A DNA stretch of 64,000 nucleotides, taken from the NCBI RefSeq assembly GCF_022201045.2, contig NC_068557.1, forward strand, positions 19,755,501-19,819,500, read 5' to 3'. This document shows, piece by piece, positions 11,700 through 26,435 of this stretch. The notes under the pieces are model-generated. The model worked only from the letters and a program-made list of their open reading frames with translations. It was not told where the DNA came from and searched no databases. The stretch comes from Citrus sinensis. Lineage: Eukaryota > Streptophyta > Magnoliopsida > Sapindales > Rutaceae. The first letter of the stretch is position 1, and each line of letters begins with the position of its first letter. The position numbers and the translations under genes were made by a program.

Positions 11700-12372
11700 C
11701 ACTTGTGACAAGAAGGTCATGTGCGTGGTGACAATAATCTTGGCATGAATCCTATCAGCGGCGACAGTGTCAAATCAATGGCTACTTTGGATATTACTCC
11801 AGGGAAAGTTACGGCAGCCAAAGGTGGAATCTCGAGTATGGATTCAAGCAGGTTCGTGGAATCATAAACACGGTTAGTTGGGGCTTCTCGATGCCAGGCG
11901 CGTGAAGGTCTTCGAATCAGCTGATGCTGCTTGGTTTTATGCTCACATCATACATATGCCAAAGCTTGGCTTACTCACTTGGTATGGCCGGAAGCAGCGA
12001 CAGGAATTTATCTTGGCAATAAATCTCATAGCTTCCAACATTCTATTCACAGGACAGTTGGGATACTACTTGTTCTTGTCGTAATTGAGACCAAATAAGG
12101 AGCACGAGTACAGAATTTGGTGGATCTTTTATGACTATTCTGTTGGATACGCTATCATTATATCATGCACCATCAACATCTTTAAGGTTTCGACATCCTG
12201 AACCCTCTGAATATTTGGCTCTTGGCTTGTGCTTGCGTACGATCTTATTGTCTTGGTAGCATTTTCCGTTATTTTGGAAGCAGTCACATGGGTCATTGCC
12301 AGAAGGCGGAGAAATCAAAATTAAGAAACTCAAAGTACTATTGTCACAGCAGCAGGATGAAGTTTTAGAGTA
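11700..12372 (+). pseudogene. DOMON / cytochrome b561 domain protein pseudogene
   Basis: Successive frames resemble plant cytochrome b561 and DOMON proteins (AIR12-like family, plasma-membrane ascorbate-linked electron transfer). The end of a DOMON domain (GDNNLGMNPISGDSVKSMAT) is at about 11729-11790. The start of the b561 core follows (VSWGF... RVKVFESADAAWFYAHI, 11875-11960), then helices with LRPNKEHEYRIWWIFYDYSV (after a stop at 12082-12084) and a last helix with LEAVTWVIARRRRNQN near 12275. It needs at least three frame changes and several stops to read through, so it is a pseudogene. It looks intronless, which fits either this family or a retrocopy. Confidence 0.75.
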
Positions 12373-14315
12373 GCAGTAGTAGATTAAGATTTACTGATTT
12401 TTCTGTTAATTTTGTTTAAATTTTCCCACTTCAATCAGAAACAACAGAATTATAATAATAATTATTTTTTTTTTAACAAATTTTGCGCATCATTGCATGT
12501 AACATTAGGTCGAATATTATGCCTCCTATCATGTGTGATTCATTTGTTAAGTGTTGGGTGATCAATTAGAAGAAGAAGAAGAGGGCACACATTCGATATT
12601 ATTTATTTAATCGTATGAGCCTGTAAATTAGAATTTGTGAATATTAAATGATTGTGCACTTTAATTGTTGGCATTTTGGTAATAAGGGATAGGGATTGTT
12701 ATTTTTAATTTTATTCCGGCAGTGCGATGAAAAGTGATCGCTTGGCTCGTGGTGCTTGGAAGCCGATTTAAGTTATTCCAAATGAGCTAGTATAAAATAC
12801 TGGATTTGATTTTTTTAATATCGATGGCTTATGGACTAAATGGAACTTTAATGCATATTTATTTTATTTAATAAAAAGTTGTCGACTTCTTTTGTTTATT
12901 CTTTTCAATTCAATGAGGCCGGAAAGCAAATCAAATCAGTTTTCTATTCTTGAGACGTAGGTTTTTCTTTATTGACCTTGAGCCAAATTCACATTGATTT
13001 TACATTTTTCAATATTTAGGTGTAATTTTATCCAGTTCCAAATTCCTTATTTTCTTCTTGTAATTGAGATTACTACCATAGTCCATAGTACGAGGAATAT
13101 TTTTAAGGGAATAGAATACATCATTCTCAATTAAACCATCCTATGAGTTTGATTGCGGAAAATAATAATCGATTTGTAAATTAAACTTCTTAGTAAGGAT
13201 TCTATCTCAAAATGAAATTATACCGTATCTGTTCATAGTACATTATAATTTTTTAATAGAACCCTCATTTATTTTCGGTAAAAAAAAAAAATTCTCAAAG
13301 ATAAGAAGACATTTGAGGAGGAAAAACCTCCAACCATATATGAAAATCAGAACAGTAAAAAAATATAATAAGTTAAAGCATTAACAGTTTGATTATAAAT
13401 CCTTAAGATATGACAATTATGAAAATCCTACTTTAGTACAAGTAAGTGTTCAACATCATAAACAATATTTAATAACTCCGTGCGAGTATATCAAATATTA
13501 GGATCAACTGAACAACATACAATGAGTCACACTTAACTATCAAAGAAAATAAATTAGTTTCTCTAACAAGTCGAATACCAAAACATAAAGCTCAACCTCA
13601 ACAATATCTATATCTCTAATATATTTTTTATTTTGATTCAACGTTTTTGACACAAAAATATAAGAAAGAGCATTATAGATTGACATATAGTAAAGCTTCC
13701 ACCAGTCATCTATAAAACCATCCAATGAATTCTAAATCTTACTATATATGTATATGCATATCTCAACAAATACATCTTGCTATTACAATAAATTTGAATT
13801 TCCAACAATCTCTCTTATAATTAAGAAATAAAACGAGCACAAAGATTCTTATCTTGAGAATAGAGAAGTTTGAAAATAGAAGACCAAGAAATCGAAAAAA
13901 CATGATTGGGTTTCTTTTGAGATGGGGTTTTTGTTTGTTTCATAAATCAATTCAATTTCATGGGAATCGGATTTTGAGGGGGATGTAAAGATCGTGGGTG
14001 GGGGGGAATTTTAATTTAGGTGCCAACTCAAAGCTTTGTGCCGCACGTGCAACCTCACACTTATTTGACAAATTCACATTACACTGTTCCTTCCTTAACA
14101 ATCTACCCTTCTCTTTCCAATTATTCACTATTTTACCCTCACTTTTTTACGTTTTTCAAAAGCTTGCCTGCAGCCCCACTTATCTTTTTACTTGTTCAGC
14201 ACATATTCCCTCTCTTTTTATTCGCAGCACAAAACACAACTGTATGCCATGCAAAATATTAAATACAGTTTTCTTTAATTTTTTTTTTTAAATAGATAAT
14301 ATAACCGGAAGCCCC
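12373..14315. other. AT-rich intergenic DNA
   Basis: No convincing gene. Short open stretches at 13540-13725 (minus) and 13998-14291 (plus) have AT-driven composition and no recognisable motif. Poly-A and poly-T runs are frequent. Confidence 0.6.
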
Positions 14316-14425
14316 TATGTTACAATTAATGTAACATACACACTCAACAGCAACCACACAAATAATGGACCCACACAATTTATGTGGTTGTTGTTGAGTG
14401 TGTATGTTACATTAATTGTAACATA
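14316..14425. mobile_element. Hairpin MITE, 110 bp (copy 1)
   Basis: Nearly the whole element is one inverted repeat: TATGTTACAATTAATGTAAC on the left, GTTACATTAATTGTAACATA on the right, with arms of about 47 bp and a short loop around GGACCCAC. The same family recurs at 30605-30709, and a decayed relative is at 44436-44549. Confidence 0.85.
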
Positions 14426-15759
14426 GCATTTGCCTAATATAACCTGAAAGTTAGCCTTTCTTTCTTTTCTTTTTTTTTTCCGATTTCATAATTAAAATTC
14501 TCCCATCCCATCAATATTAATATGAGAAGACTCTATTTACCGAACCCATGCTTCCTTTACAAGGATCAAAGTGACGAGGCTATATTGTCTGGATGTAATT
14601 GATAGACAGCATTTTTGCGCAATGATTCAAGACTGTTAGGAGGTTCAACTTATAAAATCTTTTAAAATTTGTTTTAATTATTGTAATATTTAGTATTGAG
14701 GTGCTATATTTCTATTAAAAAAATTATAATAATGAAATAAAAATTAACAATATATAGTAAATATAATTTATAAATAATAATTTTGATAAAATTAATAAAG
14801 ATATAATAATTTTTTTTATTATACAAGTGTAACATTTAATCAGCTTAATTTACAAATTAAAATAGTTAGTGTTTACTAAACACTTTAGTACTGTAACTTT
14901 TAACTTTTAAATACCCAACCTCAATTTCAATTAGGGGCTAAGTTGATACAACATATTAGGAAAAAATAATTCATATTAATTTTATAAATCAAACATTTGA
15001 ATCTTATTTGCAATATAGTTTAGAGAGTAACATTACTCATGAAGTATGCTCTTTGTAAGCTTCATTGCCACAATGATGGTTATAATGCACTGGCAAATAC
15101 AACTATTCACGTACATAACTACTACTGCAATTGCAAGTCATTATTCAATAAAGAATTCTTTGAGGTATTAAAATAAAAAATAAATTAAAAAATAAGAAAA
15201 ATACATACTGTAATATACAGTATATTTTATTATATAATATTGTGGAAATATATACTTTTCTTTATTTTTAATTTATATTTATTTTAATAATTTAAAAAAT
15301 CTCCGGTTGAAAAACTATTCAAACAGCTGCGACGTCTGGCATATCATTTAAGTCCAGTCAATTTCACCTGAAAACAAATTTAATACTGCGCTTCATTTGC
15401 AGACCTACCCAAAGCCAAAAGCTTTTTGCCCCATCAACGATTTTGAAAACTTACTATTCCGATGGGTACAGTTCTTGCAGCACTTTTTGCTTTGTCTCTA
15501 TGGTTTTCCAATGATCTACTCCACCAATCGGAGGGCTCACGTTGATTGATCATCATCCATTGCTGCTTTCAACGGCTACCAAATAGTAATTACGTGGGGC
15601 CAGTACCTACAGATATGGTAGCATTCAGCTGTCAATCATTCGTGGCATGGTGATTGCGTATTTAACAGCTCGGCTGTACTTTTACTTTTATTTCATTTTT
15701 AGAATTTAGACCCCACTCCATCTGTACAATATATATATATATATATATATAAACTAATG
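14426..15759. other. AT-rich intergenic DNA, (TA)n microsatellite
   Basis: No gene seen. A small open frame at about 15462-15545 (MGTVLAALFALSLWF, 27 codons) has no support. A (TA)n run is at 15729-15750. Confidence 0.55.
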
Positions 15760-15866
15760 CTAAGTTACATGCATGTACCTTACACCCTTCTCACATGAAT
15801 AGTGAATGATGTGGGTCCACTCACTATTCATGTGAGAGGGATATAAGGTACATGCATGTAACTTAG
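15760..15866. mobile_element. Hairpin MITE, 107 bp, TTACATGCATGTA family
   Basis: Inverted arms of about 46 bp: CTAAGTTACATGCATGTACC at the left, mirrored by GGTACATGCATGTAACTTAG at the right, with a loop centred on GTGGGTCCAC. It would fold into one long hairpin. A short palindrome at 30781-30804 shares the TTACATGCATGTAA core. Confidence 0.8.
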
Positions 15867-16068
15867 AGAGATCCATATATATATATGGTTTCATTCTAGT
15901 ATTTTCTTTATTTCAGAAAAACCGATTTTAATTATTTCAATCGAAATGTAACATTGACACCACCACTTTATGAAACATATCCGTCTGTTTTATGTATATA
16001 ATGAAAATATCACGATCTGAGTTTAATTTAGCTTGTAGCTTAATAATAGTAATGGAGGTATCATTTAA

Positions 16069-16158
16069 GCATTAACTTGCCGTATTCTATTAAGTACTTA
16101 AGCATTAAATTAACGTATTCTATTAAGTAGTATTTTAGCATTAAATTGCCGTATTCAA
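16069..16158 (+). repeat. Short tandem repeat, about 3 copies
   Basis: Three imperfect copies of a unit of roughly 35 bp containing GCATTAAATTGCCGTATTCT and ATTAAGTA. It lies 700 bp upstream of the NAT start codon. Confidence 0.75.
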
Positions 16159-16875
16159 TATTATAGAGTTGAGTTATGAGTCAGTGTCGTTTTTTAAGTG
16201 TTGACAAATTATACAGAACTAAACTAAAAATTAATCGGTTCAAATTGTGTTTCAATTCACCCACATAGAATAAACGAAAATCACTAAAAACTGGGACTAA
16301 AATAAAAAAATAAAAAATAAAAATCAAACGGGTTGGTTTAATTCATTCTTTTTTTAGTTCGGTTCTTTACTTTAGAGTCAAATGCATACAATGAGGCTGA
16401 CTTATGAAAGGAAGTAAGTAACTACCTTAAAAAGTTTTTTTTTTTTTTTTTTTAATCACAAAAGAAGGCACTGGATGATGTTGTAAACTAAAATTTGGCG
16501 ATTGACTATTCAGGAAAAAATAGTGGACTTGACCTGAATGGCAATTTCGTAGATAAATTAAAAACCAAGGTTAAGAATGCAGTTATGACACTATTTTCAA
16601 AAAACATGCTCATCGACGACAGAAGAGGGGCGTCATCCGGGAAGTTTTCCGTTGCTTTGCATATTGTTCTTTTTGGGGTTGTGTTTTTTTTTTTTTTTTT
16701 TCTCTCCTTTCTTTTTAATATTATGCCAACTTTAGTTCACTTTATATCTGCACTTTACTTTGTTCTCAGTTACTCTGCTTCCTCGTCTTCTTCTTCTTCT
16801 TCTTCTTCTACTTCATCTTCATCTTCCTTCATCTCTGCTTCTTCTTTGGGTTCATTTCTCAAAGAGTTATAGCAA

Positions 16876-19800
16876 ATGGCAGAGTATAGCCACCCTCCAA
16901 TGGATCAGCTTCAAGACCTTGAGTACTGCATAGACTCTAACCCTCCTTGGGGTACGTGTCCTTTCCTTTTGCTTGATTATCTCTTGTTGCCTGCGTGATA
17001 CTTATTTTATGAGTTCTCAAGATGTTAGATTGAAAATGGGCTTGTCTTTTGGTTGTGGGTATTTGAAGTAGACGAAACTGAGTAGAGTTGTTTCAGTCTT
17101 TAGTGGCTTGTCCCCTGCTCTGCCGTCTCACTTGAGGCCTGTATTAATGGCATTGCTCTAACTCGGTCTCACCAGAAAGAAAACTAAACATTTGTTCTTT
17201 CACTAAAGAACTGCATTAGTAGAAGATGACGGAGGAGAGCAAGATTATTCTGCAACTTCTGTTCGTCAGTTTGATGCAAGAAGTTTTTTAAGTGAATATG
17301 TTTGTATTTTCTTTTTAACTCTTATATTTGTTTATTTGGTACTCTGTTCTGTTGCTTAGTAACTGCAAAATGATGAAGCAGAAGACTCTTAAGAGTTTGG
17401 TTCCATTTTATATGGCGACATTTCAGGTTTTTCAAATGTTCCTTTCCGCTGGGTTTGGTAAAGGTTGTTTGTAGTTACAATTATACCCCTACACTCAATC
17501 TTAAGTCTTAACCTCCTGCATCTGTTGTGAATCATGACACTGTGGCCTCATTACATTTTGTTTTAAAGTTTTTTACATCTTTCTTGCTTGTATAGTATGA
17601 TTTATTGATGCTGATTTGAAAATTCTTCCAATATCTCATGCAATCTTTAAATTATGTGGTGGATGATCGGAGCAGCAATGTAGTTAAACCATAGAAAGGA
17701 GCATTGGGAATGAGTGGCTTTTGCTGCATTAGTGTAATAAATAAAGAAATTTCAATTTTGCACCAAGTTCTAGCAGATATGATAAGACCTTATTGTTATC
17801 ATTGCTAGAAGCTAATTTTTTTAGTGAATAAAGCAGGTTCTTGTAGAGCATTCATAAGAGATAGCATCATTGTATGGATGTAAAACCCACAAGTTTCATC
17901 ATTTATCATCGTGAAGATTAGATGTCTGCGTGTTTGATCTAATTTCTTTACTCTCTCATCTTTGTTTACAATGAAAGCGTTGTCTTGCAGCTGAAACTAT
18001 TCTGTTAGCATTTCAAAACTACATACTGATGCTGGGCACAAGTGTAATGATCCCTACCTTACTCGTACATGCAATGGGCGGAAGTAATGTAAGCTCCTCT
18101 TCTGTCAAACTTTTTTTTTTTCCTTTCAAACACAATTTCTACGTTTTTCACAAGTATGTTCATGCTTGGCATCCTGACATACCCAAAGGAGATAAGTGGA
18201 AAACCTTGTACTTTGACTATCATGTCCCACCAATGATGCTCTAGGTCAAAATTCCCCGGTTCAAAAGCTTGACTGCTTAGCACCATATTTTCTTTCTTTG
18301 TCCAAAAGCAATTGTAGATTGCATTGTTGTGGTTATTGTATATGGTTGAATTTTAGCCTAGAAGATCTTGGTGGGACCTGTAACGTTGGTAGGTCTGTTA
18401 TTGGCCTTTTCATCTAACTTTTCCCTGCTTCTGTTTTAGCACTTTTTTCTCCCTGACTAATTCTTGCTTACGCAACCAGGGGGACAAAGCACGGGTAATA
18501 CAGACTCTTCTCTTTGTATCTGGCATTAATACACTTCTCCAAGCACTTTTCGGAACCCGGTTGCCAGCTGTTGTTGGAGGCTCCTTTGCGTATGTCATTC
18601 CCATAGCTTATATTATAAATGACTCCTCACTGCAACGGATAACAGATGATCACGAAGTAAGTTTGCCAATGTTTGGACAACAATGTTTGGAAAACTTTGC
18701 CTCATACACACAAAAACTCTCTAAAGAGTGATTTGCTTAGCTTGATTGTTGGTGTCAATTTCAGCCAGAGCCCCATCTGGAATAATCCTTACGAATTTGT
18801 TGCCTTCTTAGAAATCAAACTTTCCCATTTGATGACATCCATTGAATGAGGTTTTCCACCATGAATGTTTGCAGAGATTTATACAAACAATGCGAGCTAT
18901 CCAAGGGGCTCTAATTGTAGCTTCAAGCATACAAATCATCCTCGGTTACAGTCAAGTTTGGGGCCTCTTTTCACGGTACACTAGCAGCAGAAACATTGAC
19001 GAAAGTGGTCATCTCTGTATGATCATATTCTTGACTTTAATACTGGTCTTTCTTGCAGGTTCTTCAGTCCTCTTGGAATTGCGCCTGTGGTTGGATTAGT
19101 TGGCTTGGGACTGTTTCAACGGGGATTTCCTTTGGTTCGTATTACTATGCATTCCTAACACCTAAAATGTCTTGAAAGCTATTTAAAAACAAGAATTTGA
19201 TGTTGGTTGCTACTATTCAATTTGCTGAGACAAAAAAGTTATGACATTCTGATTTTTCAACTTTGTGATGCAAGGTCTTTATTTTTTTGATGAAACTATT
19301 AAGATTTAAATTTTTCTTCTTTTAAAAAAAATCCTGGGCGACAACAATTCAGTTCCAACCAGAAGAATGTTAAAGATCACTGAATAATGTAAAACACGTT
19401 GTTCTTTGTGTCATAAGCTATTATTAGTTCATTGTATTCAGAACCGGCTATAATTTACCATTGCCACACATTTTTCTTTTTGCAGCTGGGAAATTGTGTG
19501 GAAATTGGGATACCAATGCTGCTCTTGGTTATTGGCTTGTCACAGGTGAGTGGGTTGTATATCGTGTTGGGTAAAATCTACGAACATGATTATTGCTTAT
19601 TTCCCTAACAGAGTTTATGGGTTTTTGACATCACAGTACCTGAAGCATGTGAGACCATTTCGAGATCTTCCAATATTTGAACGATTTCCAGTATTAATCT
19701 CTGTCACAATCATTTGGATCTACTCTGTTATCTTAACTGCCAGTGGGGCTTATCGAGGCAAACCATATACAACTCAAATAAGTTGCCGTACTGACAGGGC

Positions 19801-21824
19801 AAATCTTATATCTACTGCCCCATGGTATACTAATCAATTCACAGTTCTCTCGGATTACTTTGTTTTTCCCTAGTTCTGCAATTTTATGTATATTGTTTTT
19901 TCAGGTTCAAGTTCCCCTATCCCCTACAGTGGGGCCCACCAACATTTTCAGCAGGCCATTCATTTGCTATGATGTCTGCAGTTCTTGTATCTATGGTTGA
20001 GGTATATCCTTAGCTATCAAAATGCTAGGGTACTACTCAACTGAAATGGTTTCATCTGAATATTCTCTTTGGCTATACTTGTTTGAAATGTGGCTCCTTC
20101 GGAGTATCATAGTAGTAATTTTTTAATAGATTGCTTCTGGGTTTGATAAAATTGCTTTTCAACCTGCAGTCCACTGGAGCATACAAGGCTGCATCTCGGT
20201 TGGCGATTGCCACTCCACCTCCTGCTTATGTATTGAGCCGTGGCATTGGTTGGCAGGTGAGCTGGTTTTGTTAATTGTCACTTACTCCGCATATTTACTT
20301 AGGCATATGATATTTTCAATTTCATCACAACATTTAAGAGATAGTGGTGTAAATTATGCCCATGAGAAATGAGCAATTGTGCTGATAAGGCCCTAGTTGT
20401 TATGAATGTCCAAAGAAGTAGAGTTTTGTCTGTTCGAATGGATTTATATTTATTGAGATATATAAACATTCCTCGTCAAAATTTTGAAAGATTTTTTATG
20501 CTTTAGCTCAGAGGAATTTTGGATTTTTTGAAATCTGAGTATACTAAGGAAAGATATCTGAGTATAGGAAGGGAAGCACAAAATATGCAGTAATGATGTT
20601 AAAAGGTTTTTTTTTTTTTTTTTCCATTACATCGTATTGAATATGCAATATTATGAGTTAAAAAAGACAGCAAGACTGTCCTTACATCATCCTATGGCAC
20701 GTGCATCATGCTTACCATCTGCTTTAAGTATTCCCAACTCTCACTGTAGTATTGTCCCTTTGGCAGGGAATTGGAATTTTGCTTGATGGTCTTTTTGGGA
20801 CAGGCACTGGATCTACTGTTTCTGTGTAAGATGCGCTCCTAAATTAGTAATAAGCTGTATGCAGCTTGTTGCATTGATATATTGTTATGTTATGTCCTTG
20901 TCTATATAATACAAATTTACCAGAAGTCATGCCAATGTTTCCAGGGAAAATGTGGGACTTCTTGGTCTGACTCGAGTTGGGAGTCGTCGAGTTGTTCAAA
21001 TTTCTGCAGGCTTCATGATATTTTTCTCCTGCTTAGGTTTGTGCTACTTCTTAGACACGTGAAAATTGAGAGACTGCTTATCTGTTTGCTTAATGGTACT
21101 CTGGCTTGTTCTGATAACACCATCGGGCTAAATGCATTTCTCCTTTCTTAATTAACAATTTGGGATTTATTAAATTGCTTTCTGTAAATGTGATATCTTA
21201 TTCACACAGGAAAATTTGGAGCTGTGTTTGCATCTATACCCATTCCAATATTTGCTGCATTATACTGTGTTCTCTTTGGGCTAGTAGGTACGGAATTACG
21301 TTCATCTAAGAAATCCTTTTGATTACTTTCTTCCCCCTCATCAATGACATAATCATATCCTTCCTTGCTTCCAGCTTCAGTTGGCTTATCATTTCTTCAA
21401 TTCACAAACATGAATTGCATGAGAAACCTTGTGATCACTGGGCTCTCACTCTTCCTCGGCATATCCATCCCACAATTTTTCAATGAATATTGGAATCCGC
21501 AGCACCATGGTCTTGTCCATACCAACGCTGGATGGGTGGGTATAGATGTTCAAATTGTTAGAACTTCCCACATCACAAGCAGCTTTACAAACTACATTTT
21601 GTTATTTGCAGTTCAATGCTTTCTTGAATACCATATTCTCATCGCCACCAACAGTGGGTTTAATCGTGGCTGTATTCCTCGACAACACCTTAGAGGTTGA
21701 GAAATCAAAGAAAGATAGGGGAATGCCATGGTGGGTAAAGTTCAGAACATTCAGAGGCGACAACAGAAATGAAGAATTCTACACTTTGCCGTTCAATCTC
21801 AACAGGTTCTTTCCCCCCACATAG
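16876..21824 (+). CDS. Nucleobase-ascorbate transporter (NAT/NCS2 family), 14 exons
   Basis: A membrane carrier of the NAT family, which moves purines, uracil or ascorbate with protons; the true substrate is unknown. Exons: 16876-16951, 17991-18088, 18480-18656, 18875-18975, 19059-19134, 19486-19545, 19637-19824, 19905-20001, 20170-20256, 20767-20825, 20945-21036, 21210-21287, 21375-21535, 21612-21824. All introns are GT-AG and frame is kept, giving 520 residues, the usual family length. The N-terminus (MAEYSHPPMDQLQDLEYCID) resembles the Arabidopsis NAT1-4 group. The family signature ENVGLLGLTR is at residues 341-350, and the substrate-site Glu is kept in MVESTG (E291). Oddity: the TM1 QH motif reads Q34-N35 (FQNYILMLGT). 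The leader holds a (TTC)-rich microsatellite (16781-16850), a possible length-variable 5' UTR. Confidence 0.93.
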
Positions 21825-22409
21825 CGTGCGAGCTAGTCTCCGTCAAAATAAATTATAAAGCAGCTAAAGCAAGCTGATTCCTTCTGCTATATACCAATTC
21901 AGTTTAACCATGCCTGCCCATTTTCCTTCCTGAGTTCTATGTCCATTATCATGCAGCAGATATTCAGCTCAATTTTTTGTAGGCCATGTTAACGTGGCCT
22001 AGGTTAGGATTGTAGAACAACAATTGATCCCATGAATGATCTTTTCTGTAGATGGAAAAATAAAAGGAAATCAGTTGATTTTGTTCTTTCTGTATATCAT
22101 GGAATTGAAATTTTCTAACTTGATTTAGATTCTGGGACTAAATCACATTTTGTTCGAATTCAATTATAAATTGCGTATCCTTAATAATAGAACCACCACT
22201 TATACAACCACCACTTATGTATTATTGAGGAAAACCACCACAAATTCAAATATAAAGAAAATTAGTGTTAAATTGGAAAAAAAAAGTTGTATTGTTGAGG
22301 GAAGCCTCAGACAGCAGTCTTTTACACATCAATCAAAATTCAGCCGGTAATTCCAACTTAAAGATCGATAATCATCATAGGCTTCGACTAAAGTTCGAAA
22401 GAAGCTAAG
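21825..22409. other. NAT 3' UTR and convergent intergenic space
   Basis: Holds the presumed NAT 3' UTR (AT-rich, to about 22100) and then unassigned sequence with ACCACCACTTATA-type repeats near 22190-22220. The candidate minus-strand gene ends at 22410, so the two would be convergent. Confidence 0.5.
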
Positions 22410-22808
22410 CTAACTTGTATAAATATTAAAAATGTAATCGCCATAAACGGCTCCGTAGACTAACGAAAGCTGGAGTCCACAGGTTCCTATCAGCAAAGCG
22501 AAACATGGAATTGCTTTCGGTCCAATCATAGCATCGCCGGTCAACGCTCGTAAGCTACCGGCGACGTGGCATTGAACCTGGTGAAATAAATAAATAAATA
22601 AATAAAATGAAAAGGAGAAAAACGCCCTCAGGGTCCCGTTTCAAATCACACACACAGCGGAAGAACAAGGAAAGCCCAAAAGGTCCCGACCAATCACAGA
22701 ACCCTTAGAGAGCGAATCCCGTGAGGAAGACGAATCAGAGAGCAAGTGACTGGTGGATGGGAAGAATTGGGGATCCTGAACGTTACCACTGCTGTTTATA
22801 AGTGTCAT
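22410..22808 (-). CDS. Candidate small two-exon protein, 106 aa, unknown
   Basis: Not recognised. On the minus strand exon 1 (22656-22808) starts MTLINSSGNVQDPQFF and is Ser-rich (SDSSSSRDSLS). It ends at a GT (GCT|GTGTGTG). Exon 2 (22410-22577) follows a T-rich tract and CAG acceptor in the same phase, and encodes VQCHVAGSLRALTGDAMIGP, then a hydrophobic stretch (AIPCFALLIGTCGLQLSLVY) and a stop. Support: frame continuity across a plausible intron, a TATA box about 165 bp upstream of the ATG, and promoter motifs typical of plants. Against: the leader has upstream ATGs, the donor is weak, and no family is known to me. It could be a non-coding transcript. Confidence 0.3.
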
Positions 22809-22973
22809 ACGGCACTTCCTATCAATTGGGTCTGCTTCCTCATCGGGATAAATTCTTAATAAAAACGCCCTGGTGAAAAAGAAAACGATTTTGAAACGCT
22901 AAACATTTGAATTAAAGTGGAGGAAGCTAAGAATCCTAGACAGAGATTGATGAGGGAGGCTGAGAAGGGGGCT

Positions 22974-23124
22974 TATATAGAGGAGACAGCACGAAAAATA
23001 AAACCCTAGAACCAAGAATTTCGGTGGTGACCGTGAAGCAATAGTGATGGGCCTTATTTTGTGGGTCCATTGGTCCTTTACTTATTGGACCAAAACCTGT
23101 CTAGGCCCCTGAAGGTTTTGGGCT
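22974..23124. promoter_or_regulatory. Shared promoter region between the small minus gene and AUG2
   Basis: Read on the minus strand, a clear TATA box (CTATATAAG, about 22974-22981) precedes a CT-rich leader. A telo-box-like AAACCCTAG (23001-23009) and two site II elements (TGGGCC 23048-23053, TGGGCT 23119-23124) lie further up. This set is typical of plant housekeeping and translation-related promoters. AUG2 starts at 23385 in the other direction, so the motifs may serve both. No TATA box is evident for AUG2. Confidence 0.55.
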
Positions 23125-23384
23125 CAAAGCGAAGAATTTTTTCCTTTTTTCCCCGGGAAGGCAGGGTAATAACCAAAGGGGCAACTGTTAAACAAGTGGT
23201 ATACTGTAAAGTTATTATTTCAAAATAACAGGACTTGTCTGATAATTTCAAACTCAACCAACAGTAAAGTAGAAGCTTTTGCCGTCGACGGCAATTCAAA
23301 ATTTCTATTGGCCGTCCCCAATCATCCCATATATCAGCAAGACGCTTTTGGAGAAAAAGAAGACCGTGTTTGGGTTGGAGGAAA

Positions 23385-26435
<3,051 letters not shown>

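Noticed and set aside
16495-16872. Open frame just upstream of the NAT gene
   Set aside because: No ATG at its left end, composed partly of poly-T and TTC repeats, and followed by a stop before the NAT ATG; it is leader sequence.
18029-18244. 71-codon frame starting in NAT exon 2
   Set aside because: Read-through of the exon into its intron; the splice site at 18088 and the conserved exon 3 show the correct path.
22150-22350. 66-codon Thr/Lys-rich frame
   Set aside because: Simple ACC/ACA repeats and no conserved feature; probably non-coding 3' flank of NAT.
22656-22950. Known structured RNA (U3, 7SL, RNase P/MRP or C/D snoRNA)
   Set aside because: The promoter motifs suggested it, but I found no proper C (RTGATGA) and D (CTGA) box pair and no core motif of those RNAs.
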